Assembly (NCBI RefSeq): GCF_023343835.1
Contig: NC_064447.1
Coordinates: forward strand, 11,242,501-11,306,500
DNA length: 64,000 bases
Direction of reading: 5' to 3'
Source: Lagopus muta
Lineage: Eukaryota > Chordata > Aves > Galliformes > Phasianidae
The number at the start of each line of letters is the position of its first letter. The first letter of the stretch is position 1. The notes under the pieces are model-generated. The model did not search any database. It had not been told where the DNA came from and saw nothing but the letters and a program-made list of their open reading frames with translations. Position numbers and translations under genes: made by a program. Below are positions 33,579 through 46,062 of the stretch, one piece after another.

Positions 33579-35530
33579 CTCTCGCACGAGGTATCAGGGT
33601 CTGTCAGCAGGTGCAGCTCTGGTTAGGGTCGAGCTGATGGAGCCCAGGGTGCACAAGGGAGGGCCAGGACTGCACAGCTGCCCTCAATTTGCTTCCCAGC
33701 ACCTTGCCCTGCACTGCAGCAGATGGAAGGACACACCGGGGTGCTGCACGCTTCTCTCCAGCAGCATAGAGCTCCTCGTACCTCCCCAGCTGATGGCCCC
33801 GCATGGCCCTCCTTGCTCAGTCACGAGCGTTCAGGATGCCGTTCCAGTTCTCCTGTTACACTTTCACATTTGCAGGTCAGGTTCAAGACAGCACTGGGAT
33901 ATCAAGGTTGCAGAGCCAGGCCCTGACAGCAGCAGAGTGGGCTGGAAAAGACGCAGGTGCAGGAGCCCACCTCTGTGATGGTAAACACAGCACAAGCACC
34001 CAGAGCAGGATCCCAAGCAGGACGCCTTGCCGGGAGCTCCGGTGCCATACCTGACATCAGGTGCCTTTCTGCTGCTGGGTTCCAATCTCACTGCCCCCAG
34101 CCGTGCTGCAGGAGGGGATGCAGCTTCAGCCAAGGGCTGACACCACCAGCAGTTCCCTGAGACAGCCTGAGCCCTGAAGAATAGAGCTCTCATCCTTGCA
34201 CTGGCACTACAGCCCTGGCAGATCCCCAGCCCGGCCCCCAGAGCTGGCCCAGCGGAGTGGGGCATTCACTTTCCCCATGCAGGAGGTGTTGGCACCGTGT
34301 CCTGTCCACTCCCTCCTCTTCAGGGCCATTGCAAGGCTGCCCTGTATCCCGCCCAGCTCAGAGCATCTCAGAAGTGCTGCTGCTGCTGGGCTACCAGGTG
34401 ACGGGATGCAGCACAGGCTGGAAGAAAGTCAGGCTTCAGAGTCCCAGCAGCAGTTCTTTGACCCGCAGCCTGCAGCACGGTGTGGCAGGGCTGCACTGGC
34501 AGCTCCACCAGGCGACTGCTTGGTCCCTGCATGCACAGCTTCTAAGTCTTCTGCGTGCTTTTAGCAACATTAAAGGGATAAACCCGACCTGATTTCCGCA
34601 TATAGAGATATTGAGATCTTGTTTAGCTGAACCCTATTAAAACAGTCTGCCATGAAGCCCTGCATCAAGCCCTGAACTTACAGCAGCATGGTCTAAGCTC
34701 CGGCAGCAAATCAGATATTACCATTGCATCTCACAACAACAGCTCTCCGAGGATTGCGATGCTAAAAAGGGGATGCTTAACAGGGTTGGCCTTAATTAAA
34801 CCTCAGATATTTCACTGCTACAGTTTGCTTTCTGGGCTCAGTCTTGCAGTTGGCAGGAGAGAGATGTCAGAATAATCTGTGCAGGAGAAACACTTCACAC
34901 ACCAGATTTGAGTGCAGCCTGGCCTGACTTCCCTAAGGCAAGACGGACAAAGAACCTTTACTGAGACAGTGCCTTGCTTTTCTGCTGGGCCATGCTCATA
35001 CCAACCAGCCTCCAGCAGGGACTGGAAGCAGTGTGTCACTCAGCCACTGACTCAGCTCTACTGGGTGAGCAGAGGCTCAGGGCTCCTGGTGACGCTGGTG
35101 ATTCACTTGACTTTGACTCAGGAGGTGAGCTGGTTCCTGAGCTCTGTAGAGCAGGAAAGGGGCTGCTCAGAGCCCCTGGTAAAATTGCATGCACTCCTTC
35201 CTTCTCTCTCTGCCCAAGAACCAGGGCTTCGTGGTGGCCTGGTGTACACTAGCCTGAACTGGAGCTGCACTCTGGCCAATTCAGTCATACCAGAGCAAAA
35301 TCCTTTGCTCTCTCTGGGGCCTGACTCCCTAAGCACACCTGGAGGCACTGTACGGCCCCAGAGCTTTATGTTACAGTGCAGTGAGGTATTGAAACAAATT
35401 GTAAACAAACCCTAGTATTTACTGGTTTGCATGAGGGCTTGCTTTTCCTGGGAGGAGTGGGATGTATTTACTTTTCTGTTTGTTAATACTGTACAGCTCA
35501 GATATGTATAATAAACTTCTTGTGCAGATA
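33579..35530 (+). other. RADIL: RADIL 3' UTR
   Basis: After the RADIL stop no coding exon is recognised on either strand. The stretch ends with a typical AT-rich 3' end and AATAAA at 35510-35515. An ATTAAA at 34569-34574 could give a shorter form, and a further AATAAA at 35591-35596 could extend it to about 35,610. Confidence 0.65.
35510..35515 (+). terminator. RADIL: Candidate RADIL poly(A) signal AATAAA
   Basis: A canonical hexamer lies 1.9 kb after the RADIL stop, in AT-rich sequence (GATATGTATAATAAACTTC) and followed by a TTG-containing stretch. A second AATAAA is at 35591-35596. Confidence 0.6.
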
Positions 35531-35689
35531 AAGAGCACAGCATGGCACCTGCTTGACAGGGGGCAGATGAGAAATGCTCTTGGTGTCAACAATAAACTGG
35601 ATTGATCAATCTCTCTAGGCTCCTGTCTGGTAAATGTCCCTCAGATCTCAATGTGTTTGCTGTGAAAGTAAGACAAAAGAGCAGTGAAG

Positions 35690-36145
35690 GCTCACAACAA
35701 ATTTAATGGAGCCACTTCTGCTTTCTCTGCCTCAGAAAGGACTTTGCTTGGCAAGCAGAGGTGACGGGAATCACGTGTGTAGCCAGGGTGCAGCCAGGGG
35801 AAAGGAGGGAAGAGGATGCATGTCAACAAAGGGATGTGATGGGCTGGCAGGGTGGTAATGCAGGCACTCACTCACTCATTCACACAAACCCACTTATTTT
35901 CAATCCATACTGGCTTGGAAGAGGTAGGACAGGAATAGGAGGCAGAAAAAGCAACAGATGCTACCAGAGAGATGCACAAAAACAGGCTGCAATCCAAAGA
36001 GCAGCCTCAGCTCTACTTATTCCTGTTTTCTGTTTCGTTCACAATCATTTGTTCCTCGTTTCCAGTTCAGAGCACTCAGCCTTGAGTGCTGGCTGTGTCA
36101 GATCAGTTACAGTAGAAGCTGGAGCCTCCCACAAACCCCACACCC
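35690..36145 (-). other. AP5Z1: AP5Z1 3' UTR
   Basis: This is the stretch between the AP5Z1 stop codon and its likely ATTAAA poly(A) signal. It is about 450 bases long with no recognisable coding content or repeat. Confidence 0.55.
35702..35707 (-). terminator. AP5Z1: Candidate AP5Z1 poly(A) signal ATTAAA
   Basis: Plus-strand TTTAAT at 35702-35707 reads ATTAAA on the AP5Z1 strand, about 440 bases after its stop codon. No AATAAA is seen on that strand between here and the stop. Cleavage would fall near 35,680-35,690, about 150 bases from the first RADIL poly(A) site and about 75 from the second. Confidence 0.5.
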
Positions 36146-39100
36146 TCACCCCGGCACAAAGCCAGGAGCTGGCTCTAGGAGACGGGTCACTATCCTCAGA
36201 GCAGAAGGCAGGGTGTCATACACCTCCTTCTGAAACCGTGTGCGGGCCACGTCCACAGATGGTGTGAACACAAACTGAGCCACACTTGGCATTTTTAGGA
36301 GGTTCATGAGCTCGGTTGCCCGGGTAAGGATCTCCTCACGGTCCTCCTCGCAGTACACAGAGGTGACAGCAGGGCTCTGCACAAATGTCCTCATCTTGGA
36401 CAGGAACAAGGACACCCTGCAGGAGAGAACGACACAAACTTCAGCTGGTAGAGCCTCGCACCCGGCAGGGTCACTATGCAATCATGTGGACCACAGAAGA
36501 CTGTTGCAAGCAAACACCAGACGCCAATTGTCCTTTGCCCTGATGCACAGAGAGTCTGTCAGCAGATGAAGCCCACTTCCTCAAGCTGCCTCCCTACAGT
36601 TTGCTTCCTCTGTTCTCTTTCACTTCCAGGTTCCATCAGTTGCCAAGTATCATCATCTAACACTGCAAACATCTGTGTTTGGATCCATCAGATCTGCAAG
36701 TTTCTGCCATTTTGCCCTTGCCTGCCATCAGTCCTTACCTGGGGATCAAGTCCTGGCTGCGAGCTGCCAGCTTGGTCAAGGCAGTCATAAGGACAGCGAT
36801 GGCACGGGGTGCACAGCTGGGGACACTGGCCTGTGGTCGGACCTGGGTGACTTCAAACAGCACAGCCTCCAGAGCCTCAAAGAAGCGGTTGATCTGTTCC
36901 ACAGTGCAGCGCTTGTCATAGGACACAGACATGTACTCTCCAATAGCCCAGACCTGAAACAAAGGCAGATGTACTCAGGGCAACCAGAAGGAAAGGGGAT
37001 CTTATCGCAGTTTAGGCAATGGCAAATCAGATGATGTCATGCTAAGACAGGATAAAGGAGGAAAGAGAAGCTGACCAACAGATGGCACTGCAGCCGGGAC
37101 ATACTTGGCAGAAGCAGGCAGTCCCCGCTTACCACGTGGGTGAAGATGGGCTCCTTGTTCTGGATGTTGCTGACGGTTCCCGAGAACTCCAGCAGCTCTT
37201 TGGACAGTTCCACAACGAGCGCAGGGCGCAGCTTGCAGAGCATCACCAGCTGTGAGCTCAGCACCCTGCAGGAGAGATGGAGAGAGCTCAGAGCCAAGGC
37301 ACTTGTCACCAAACCGAGGAGGTGCTGGCAGCATCCAACTATTAGCACAGCAGCTGCACGCTCGGGAAGGTCACAACTACAGCAGCTGCTGTGCTGTCCT
37401 GGGAAGCCAGGCTGCAGGCAGCAGAAGGGCTGAGAGCTTGGCCAGGCCTTCTGTTCTGTCTCACCTATGCACGTCATCTTTAAACGCTGGGATCTCGTAG
37501 AGCTGGTCGCTTCTCTGCAGCACCAGCACCACCAGCTGGTTTATTAGAGATGCATCTGCAAACTGAGAAACAACCTCTGCTTCAGCAACACTGGTGACTT
37601 CCAGCAACCAAAACTCAAACTGATCAGCCAGAGAGGACTATGCCAGCACAGAGACTGCCTGGTACAGCAGCAGAGCAGTGCATAAAGCTGGTACCAGGCA
37701 CTCGTCTTGCACTCACTCACAGCTGCCTGGCAAAACAACTGTGAACACTGATACTGCACCACAGAGCTCTCTTCCTTCTTTGGATGAAGCGGGCAGCTCA
37801 GTGCAGCTCTCTGCCAGTACTGGACCACCCCATTCTCTCACTTCATACACCCTTCTGCTGAAGTTGCACTGTGTTAACACTCCTTGCTGTGATTGTTCTT
37901 CACCTAACAAGAAATCCCCACAGGACGTGTGGAAGTCAAACTGCCCAAAAAGCACTTACCTCAGCCACCACACTGAAAAAGAGCTCCAGCAAGACAGGGA
38001 CAGTGTCTGCACACTGCATGACCCTTGGGCTGCTGGCCAGGGATCCCAGCAGCTGTCGGAGTGGAATCAGCCTGCAGGCAGTAAAGAAGCTACTGATAAA
38101 GGTGTGCTCCCAACTACTCCCTTGTCTTCCCTTCCCTACAGCCCACAGAGCCTTAGAGCACTTGGCAGAACTCATGCAGGCAGGGAAGGTCAAGCCCACC
38201 TCAGCCCAGATGAACACAGCTATGCCTTTCCTAGCAATCCCAGTGCTGCCTCCCAGACTTGGCAGGCCGAATCAAACCCTCATGGCAGTCTCCTAAAGCA
38301 ACTTCCTACCTCTCCTGGAAGTCTTCAGAAACAGATTCGACACGGAGAAGGTACTGGAATGCACTCCTGTAGAGGGGATTGCGAAAGGCCTCCAGGCAGG
38401 CAGCTGGCTTCACAGCAGGATCACAGGCAGCCCTCTCAGCAGATGGGAGAGAGGAAGACCTAGAAGGAGGGACACACAGAATGTGCTGAACTGTGAGAAT
38501 GGGCCAGGCTACGGCTGGAATCCTGAGCAATGGAGTAACACATTTGCTGCTGAAACAGGGACATTAACTTGGTCTAACCCGAGCGCCCTGAAATCCAGAG
38601 AACCAGAATGCCTGAAGTGGTGAGAAACAGACCTCAACCAACTTCTTGTATCTAGGATGGTTTCCTTTTCTGAGCGCTCCAAAAAGAGCTGCTAATGTCA
38701 GAGAACAAAAGGAAGAGCAGAGTACAGCAGTGAGTACAGCCAGCTCCAATGCTTTCCCATCTCCCTGGACACTCTTCCAGTCCCCTTTTTCCCAGCTTGG
38801 AAAAAAACTTCTGTCTGCTTCCAAAACACAGCCAGCAAAGGGGAGCAAGAGCAGGGAAGGGAGGGACGACCCACTAATCCACATCTCTGTGGAGGCAGTG
38901 GCTGATGGCAGACACTCCAGCACAAGGCAATAGTTTGGATCTGTATGCAGGTGATGAAATGACAACAACTCTGAGCTTCAAAGACAGCCCATTACTGAGG
39001 TGTAACAGCTCTCTTTCTGTGCACATCACATTACCAGGAAAATTGGGCTGATGTCTGTGCAGCTTTGTGCTAACCTGACTGCAGCCTCTCACTCTGACAG

Positions 39101-42100
39101 CAGCAGCCAGAGGGCAGCTGAAGCTCAGGGAAGTGTGCAGTCAACACCAAAACCCTGATAAGCAAGTGAGAGGAAGGGCAGTTAGCATTACCTCATCTGC
39201 ACGTCCAGAGCTGCTGTCAGACAGGGCAGGTCAAGCAACAAATGGAAAATCTCAATGGCTGTTCCTGCATCCAGCAGAAATGGAAGAATATCCACAAACT
39301 CAGCAATAAGGGGCGGGCTGTTCCATGCCAGAAACTGTAAGAAAGCAGTACAGACTGCTGCACTATCCCCAGGGTTCCACCACATGGCCAAGACAATTCT
39401 CACACTGTGACCAAAAGGGATCAGGAATGGAAAGTCACTTCTGAAAAGCAGAAACAAAGACTAAGAGTTCAGCCAAGAACCGGGGAGGCTGCTGGTGGCT
39501 CAACACACCCACTTAGAAGCTGATTTAATGGTGAGCAAGTTGAAATGTTTCAAGTTTCCCAAAGTCAAACTGCTGTGTCCTAACTGTGCACCCTGCACTA
39601 CGCACTGACGTAATACCAACCCACACTCCCCTCTCCTGGTAGAGCTAATCACACCCAGAACCCTCTTTCCACCTCAAACTCACTATTTTCTAAGTCTTTC
39701 TTACCCATCCCTCTTGCCTGTGCCCTGCCACAGAGGTATAATGGTGGGCTGTGGGGTGTGCTGAAAGCAAGGATTTGGAGGCATAGAAAAGAAGCACAGC
39801 AGGCTGTCTCCTGTGCTGCTCCGGCAAGATGTACCTTGAAGAGATTTGGGAAACTCTGCCTGAATATGCTGGAGGTCTCAGTGAAGAGCCGGCTGTTGTC
39901 CTTGCAGAATAGGACAAATTCAAAAGCCAGAGATGAGTTGTGGAAGAGCTGAGCTGGGATATCAGTGAATAAGTGCTTGTAGATTGCATCAGAGTCCGCA
40001 GCAGCCATCTCGCCTGGGAGGATACAGCACATTCCTGAGCACAGCTCACCCAGCAGTCCTGTCAACAGGGGCTCCAAGGGATATGTAAAAACTAAATCTG
40101 AGTGTGTTTTTCTACAAAACACAGGACAGCCCAGCTTCTGACTCTCCAGGAGTGGGATCATGAATCCTGGAGTACAGCCAAGGCTGAATTATAAACTCCA
40201 GCAGCCAGCAAACTGCCAGGACAAAAGCTGTGCTGTGAGTATGCCAGACTGATTTGTGCAGGATGACTTACCATGATTTAGGAAGAACTGGGCAATGGGC
40301 AGCAGTGCCCTGGCATAAGTGGCATCCCCGCTGATCCTGCCATGCAAGATCTTCAGGAAGGATGCTGCACGGTACACATAGGAGGAGTCCTGTTTGCAGA
40401 TGATGTCCATGATTGTCACTGCCTCAATGAGACACTGCAGAAGGGCAGAGAGCCAGATCACAGTGGGAGGAAGTCACAGCACTGAGAGCTTCAGCCCCAT
40501 CCCCGTGTACTTACAGCTTTCTGCAGGTCTCCATCAGCTTTCTTCAGGGCCTCTGCCAGAGAAATGTGCATAAGTTAAATCTGGAGTCCAAACAGGAGGC
40601 TGTCAGTATGAGCACTAGTCCAGATTTCAGGACAGGTGGGAACACATACTGATCCAAATTCCAGGCTAGTAAGAATCACACTCCACAGCATCCCTACAAA
40701 TCAAAGTCAGGAGGCAGGCTTAAGGCGTACAAGACAAACACCGGCAGCTGCAGCCAGTCCTGTGCCTCCAGCCTCATTGTGGATGCCAGGGAGTGAGACC
40801 TCAGCCCAAAGCAGCAGCAAAGCAGAAGCATTTTCAAGAACACTACAAGGAGGGCTCATGGCAGGACTCACGGCGATTGCTCTGCTCCATCAGCCGCTGG
40901 CAGTACTCAAAAGCTTTCTCCCGCAGCCGCTCCCTTGGGGGAAGCAGGCGACTCGACGTGGATGAAGTCGAGACCACAGACATAACAGACCTGTCCATTT
41001 CTGATTTGTCACCTGGAGAATAAAGGTTATCATGTATCAGCTCGCATCACAGGCATTGCAGCCCACTTGCTGCTGAGCAACAGAGGGGGAGGGGTCTGTC
41101 CCCAGGCACACTGAGAAGTAAAGAAGGCTGGGAAGAAGGCAGTCACACAGGAATACTAAGGAAATGCCATCTCCCACAACCTACATCCTCTTCCTCAGGG
41201 ACACGTGGCATTTTGCCTGAAACCAGGGAACACTGAATGAATAAATCCTTGCAGAAGTGTCAGAAAGCATCAGCCAGGAGGTTTTGTCTTAGTCCAAGAG
41301 CTCTACATTCTTGCCCACCCTCCAGCCGCTTGCTGGATTTCTGGCACAGCCACCTCATGAAGTCAGAACACATCTACCTCTTGGGGGGTGCAAACCCACC
41401 CTTGTCTGCAGCCCTTTGATTCAAACCTGAATTTGGTGTGTTCATCTCCTTGCCCCCATAGCACAGCAGCCATTTCTGCAGCATGGAGAAGGTTTGCATG
41501 TTGAGCCACTGATCCTCTGTGTAGTGCTGACCCAGCGAGAGCACCGTGAAGAAGTCCGTGGCAATGGCACCATCCACCTCTGTGACAGGGCCAGGCTGGG
41601 AGGAAAGATGCAGCAGGTAAGGCCCCCAAAAACAGGTGAGGTGAGAGGGCAAGGAAAACTCCCCTGAGCCCGTGGAGACCAGCAGTCCTTGTTTGCATGC
41701 ACTGTGCACTGCAGTGGGGCAGTCTTCTACAGCCAGAGAAGCCAGCAGCATTGCATCCTCCTCCCCACCCGAAATACCTCTAACTTTTCCCTCCCACTCA
41801 CAAGGCTTTTACTCCAAGGTATGTGGCCAACTAATGATTCTTACCCAAAAACTATTTCATAAGTTCTTTCTCTACAGCAGGACTCCTAAATTTTGAAGCT
41901 ACAAATACCCTTACTTTGATTTCTTATGCCTTTTGTCTACATATTGCCCAAGAAAGCGACCAAATAGAGCAGCACTTCCAGATTTATCAGAAGTTGATTA
42001 TAACAGCAGGCTGCTGACAAGCAAACACCCCTGTGAGATAACCACAGCAATTCAACACTGACCTGCCTGGTTCTGGGATTGGAGAAGAAGCCTCCAGAGG

Positions 42101-45100
42101 GCTGAGCGACTCCTTGCTGAGTACTTGCATACCTCAGCCAGTCAGCCATCTTCTTGCTGACTACATTGATCTGCTCTGTACAAAGAAAATCACAAGCTCA
42201 CAGCTAGATCAGAGAAGCAGTCTCTGCAGCACACCTCTACTGCTCTTCAGCTGTCTTTCTATTTCTCTTTGCCCAATACTCTTCAGAATATCTGCAGTTT
42301 CACATTCCACTGCATCTAGAGACCCATACCTAGGCTAAGGGATGTGTTAATTTGATACAGATCTGTACTGAACTCTGTCCCCTGGAAGGAACCCAAGCAG
42401 CTGATGGCCCAATCTGTTCTTTAAGTGGCACAATGTACCTCAGCCAAGCTCACTTTCCTTACGGTAGAGATGTCACTTTTAAGAACACTTTCCAAGTCCT
42501 TCTCCCATCCAAAGTCTTCAAGGACCTCTCTGATCACTATGCAGATCAAAGCCAGATGGTAATCCCAGGTCTCCTACACACTTACCTTCAGTTAGAGCTT
42601 CTGGTGACAGACTGATGACATTTGAGAGGATGGGAAGAAGATACCGAGAGCTCTGACCCTCAGGCAATCTTCCTTCCAGGGCCTTCACAACACGCTGTCC
42701 CACAGCAGACACTGCAGCCTTCTCTTCTCCCTTCAAAATAAAGCAGAGGTAAAGCCAGGCAGATAATCTCTTAACAGCACTACAGACCAATACCACACAA
42801 AACTCCTCCACCAGGCATCAATTCCAGTGTCAAGGACAGAAACAACTGACAGCACAGGCTATTTTACCATGTCTAACAGAGTTCTTCAGCAATGTGAATT
42901 CATAGATCTCAGGAGGGGAAAGTTCTCTGATGGAGCAACACGTTTGTGGACAAACATCACCAGAGCTGGGAATCAGAAGCTGCAGTGGCTGTCCTCAAAT
43001 TAAACACTATGATCCATCAATTCCAGAGCAGTGAGTACAAGCATTAACTGCTCCCCTTGCGGTCAGCTTTCTAGCTGCTAAATAAGAAATTTATGAACAG
43101 AAAATGGAGCGTTGCAACATGTTAGAGGACTCTCTGCTTAGTCCATATCCTCACAGTGAGGAAAATAAAGCCTTACAGCTGTGGTTCTGAGATGCCAAGA
43201 AACCCTTCTGTCCAAAATATTTTCTTTTTAACAATAACAGGTGGAAGCAGCCTTTGGAGAGATTTTCCTTCCTCATGAGCATTATCATGCCAACAAGAAC
43301 TAAACCTTCTCTGCTGCTTGGGGTCCTGGACAGCTGTTTATTGAAGGTGGGGAACAAATATTAATTTCTGACAGTCTCCATCTAATGTCAGCTTTGTACC
43401 TGATAGCTGGAAGCAATTAGGAAACAACAGGCAAGTTTCCAATGAGAAACGTCATATTAGAACCTCACCCACGACTGGTTACTTTCTGTGCTCCTCTAGC
43501 AAACAGATGGGGGCAAACTGATCAAAGGAAAGAAAGACCCTGTTAAAAAGGAAGCTTAAAGTTTGGGGATCCTTACGGTGAAGGAAAAAGGAGAGAGACC
43601 CTCATCCTGTCCCACAGATACGTCGCTGCTGCCTACTGCAAACAACGGTGCTGCTTATGTGCATTACTGATGTGTTTCCTCCTGCTGCTCAGAGGAAAAT
43701 CTGGCTGGACTAAAATCAATGGCAGGTTTCCAGCTCCTAATGCAACCCCAGAGGCTGTGCCTTCTGGTAAGCCAAAAGTTTTACCAGAAGAATATCAGTT
43801 TTACAGAACCAAGGGGGACAGGCAGGTAGGCAGAGAGAAGAAAGACGATTTCCATCCAAAACAGCAACAAATACAGACCATATTTTTAAAGGTTCTGCCT
43901 AAGCAGGGCTGTGTTCATGGCAGGGGCTGCCACTCACTGCTCCATTTTTAGCCACAGAAGTGATTCTGAAACAGCTAAAATGCAGCACGTTTTAGTAGTG
44001 TAAAGAATTAGGAAAACCTCTTTCTAGTTTTAGTTAGAATCTAAGAAAAATTAAAACACAAGCTACGTTTTTATCCTGTAGAAGTGCAAAACAAAAATGT
44101 AGGAGACGTTGCTGAGCATACAGTGAGACTCAAAGTGAAAAACTTCAGATGGATTAAGAAAAATGCTTTATCTTTAGCAGGCACATGTAAGAGAAGCAAT
44201 GGGAGAAGGAAAAAAGCAAGGTGAGGTTTCAGTTTATTTCTCAGAGAGCAATCAACGTGGATGGAACACAAAAAAGTGAGTTCTCACGTTTCCTTCTCCG
44301 TGGAGAATCCAGGTCTTTGAATCAGCATCCAAATTTGTATTTAAAAAGTTCCCAGCTTTTCCTACGCAAAACAGACTAATAACATTCCTTGAATGGACAG
44401 GGAAATAACTCTGTTTTCTCCTGGATATCAGCAGCTGATTTTCACTACCCATGAGCTCAACAAACACAGAGAAGAATCAGAAAACAAATCCATATTAACA
44501 AGGGGACACCCGCCTTGTGAGGCAGCTCACCTGGGCCAGCAGGACGGACGAGACCAGGCTCAGCAGCTTTGTGTCATGGATCCTATGGCAGGAGAGGCGC
44601 AGCCCATCGCAGGGTGCCATCTCTCTCAGGAGGGCAGCGCACAGCAGCTGGATCTGCTCGGGGCACTTGGCTGAGCACAGCACGGCCTGCAGCAGTTCCA
44701 CAAGTTGAGCATCCAGCCTGCGGGGTCAGCAAAGCGTTAGGAGCGGAGCTGCGTGCCTACAGCCTGCACGTCTGTGCCGCTGGCATCATCTCGCTTCACA
44801 GCGACCCTAATTAATGCCTTAATTATCATCCGAATTCCGCCCCTTCGCACGGCTTGTGACACGGCGCCCGCTACACTCGCTGAGAAGGGACGGTGGCCCT
44901 CTGCAAGGGGAAAACGGCACAAACAGGGCTTTAACTCATACGTCGAACGCACTGTTTACAAAAAGGAGAGCTTCCTCAAAGCTCCAGCCCTCCCACCTTC
45001 TCAGCTCAAACAACGCACGCTTTGCCTTCACCCAGCCGGCACTCACCGACGGGGGCTTTTGCTGGCGGCCAGGACGAGGTGCAGCCGCTGCAGGCAGTCC

Positions 45101-45300
45101 GCGGCCTCGGCGCCCGGCTCCGGGCCCTGCAGCTGGGCAGCGACGCGGGCGGCGAACCTGCTCAGCTCGTCCTCCTGCACCTCCCTGCGAGGGACGAGAG
45201 GACGTGAGGACGTGAGGACCCGGCCCCCGCACACCCCGAGCCGCCCCGCATCCCGTTACCTGGCTTGCTTCAGGAAGCTCTCAGCCGCCGCCGTGCCCAT
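36146..45300 (-). CDS. AP5Z1: AP5Z1, AP-5 complex zeta subunit
   Basis: AP5Z1 (SPG48) is the large zeta subunit of the AP-5 adaptor on late endosomes/lysosomes. It partners with SPG11/SPG15 and is linked to hereditary spastic paraplegia. Seventeen coding exons in transcript order: 45300-45260, 45184-45047, 44717-44531, 42730-42586, 42175-42063, 41595-41427, 41012-40872, 40552-40515, 40434-40272, 40013-39835, 39334-39192, 38459-38310, 38071-37960, 37562-37465, 37265-37133, 36953-36739 and 36416-36146. They total 811 residues against about 807 in human, with consistent phases. Strongly conserved blocks include [44 protein letters not shown]-like [29 protein letters not shown] and [15 protein letters not shown]. 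The protein is an all-helical solenoid without a recognisable catalytic site. The start has strong context (GGG before ATG, G after). One donor (after 41427) is the weak GTTTGA. Confidence 0.95.
42731..44530 (-). other. AP5Z1: AP5Z1 intron 3
   Basis: This is the longest AP5Z1 intron, 1.8 kb, AT-richer than its neighbours. Exon 44717-44531 ends with LLAQ and GTGAGC; the next exon starts with GEEKAAV after TTTTGAAG. No other feature is recognised inside. Confidence 0.8.
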
Positions 45301-45520
45301 CCCGCCTGCGCTCCCTGCACGCTGTCCCCCTCCCGGTCCGTCGCCAACGCGCTCCCCCTGAGCGATCAGCAGCGCCGGGCCCGGGGCACGCGGCGGCCTT
45401 GCGCGAAGGTTCCGCCCTAGGGACGTTCCGAGGGGGGAGCACAGCCGTGGTTGGTGCGGAAGAAAGCGCTGTCACAGAGCGGGTGTCTGAGCGCTGGGAG
45501 GAGGAGCGCAGGCCAATTCC
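45020..45520 (-). promoter_or_regulatory. AP5Z1: AP5Z1 CpG-rich promoter
   Basis: CpG-rich sequence covers the first two AP5Z1 exons and about 200 bases upstream. A CCAAT motif lies on the plus strand at 45513-45517, and no TATA box is seen. The CpG island ends quickly towards FOXK1. No other gene start is identified on the opposite strand. Confidence 0.55.
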
Positions 45521-46020
45521 GCTTTGTTAATTAGTTGGCGGTTACAACGTTGTTATTCGGCACCAGGGAGCGAAGCAACGCCGGGCTCCGCCGCGTGATA
45601 CCAGCGCAGGTTCGGGAACCTCAGCGGCCCGCATAGAGCAAAGGACGTTCTGAACAGCTGCTTAGCAGGAGGGGCTGCAGCTCCCTGACACATCCTCCCC
45701 TGATGCTGACAGCCCTGGGGCTCCGCGCAGCCTGATGGACTCCTCAGCACTCATTAACAGCGTGCCTTGGCAATTAGCCACCGAAGCACCGGCTCCCTTT
45801 CACCCTCAGAGGCAGCAGCATCCCTGAGCCCAGCTATCAACAGCACGGCCAGTGCAGGGAGCAGGGCAGAGAGGAGCAGCAGAGCTCTGGTTTTCTCCCA
45901 TGCCTTCTCCTCTGGCTGCATGCTTGGTGGGCACAGGGATACAGGGATGCCTCCACAACCATAAGCAGCCAAAAAAACAAAAGGCTCTGGATGAACGTCT
46001 GTGCTGAACAACACACTTTT
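45521..46020. other. Intergenic stretch between AP5Z1 and FOXK1
   Basis: About 500 bases upstream of the AP5Z1 promoter show no coding exon or repeat that I can support. The FOXK1 transcript probably ends near its distal side. Confidence 0.4.
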
Positions 46021-46062
46021 TAAAATATTTTTTATTATTTTTTTTTTAAATAATATTTTAAA
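46019..46062. repeat. AT-rich inverted repeat
   Basis: TTTAAAATATT at 46019-46029 and its perfect complement AATATTTTAAA at 46052-46062 flank a 22-base T-rich loop. The loop contains AATAAA on the minus strand (plus 46031-46036). It could form an 11-bp hairpin near a possible distal FOXK1 poly(A) site. Confidence 0.6.
46031..46036 (-). terminator. FOXK1: Candidate distal FOXK1 poly(A) signal
   Basis: Plus-strand TTTATT reads AATAAA in the FOXK1 direction and lies inside the loop of an AT-rich inverted repeat, about 700 bases before the AP5Z1 start codon. An alternative AATAAA is at plus 46770-46775. Confidence 0.3.
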
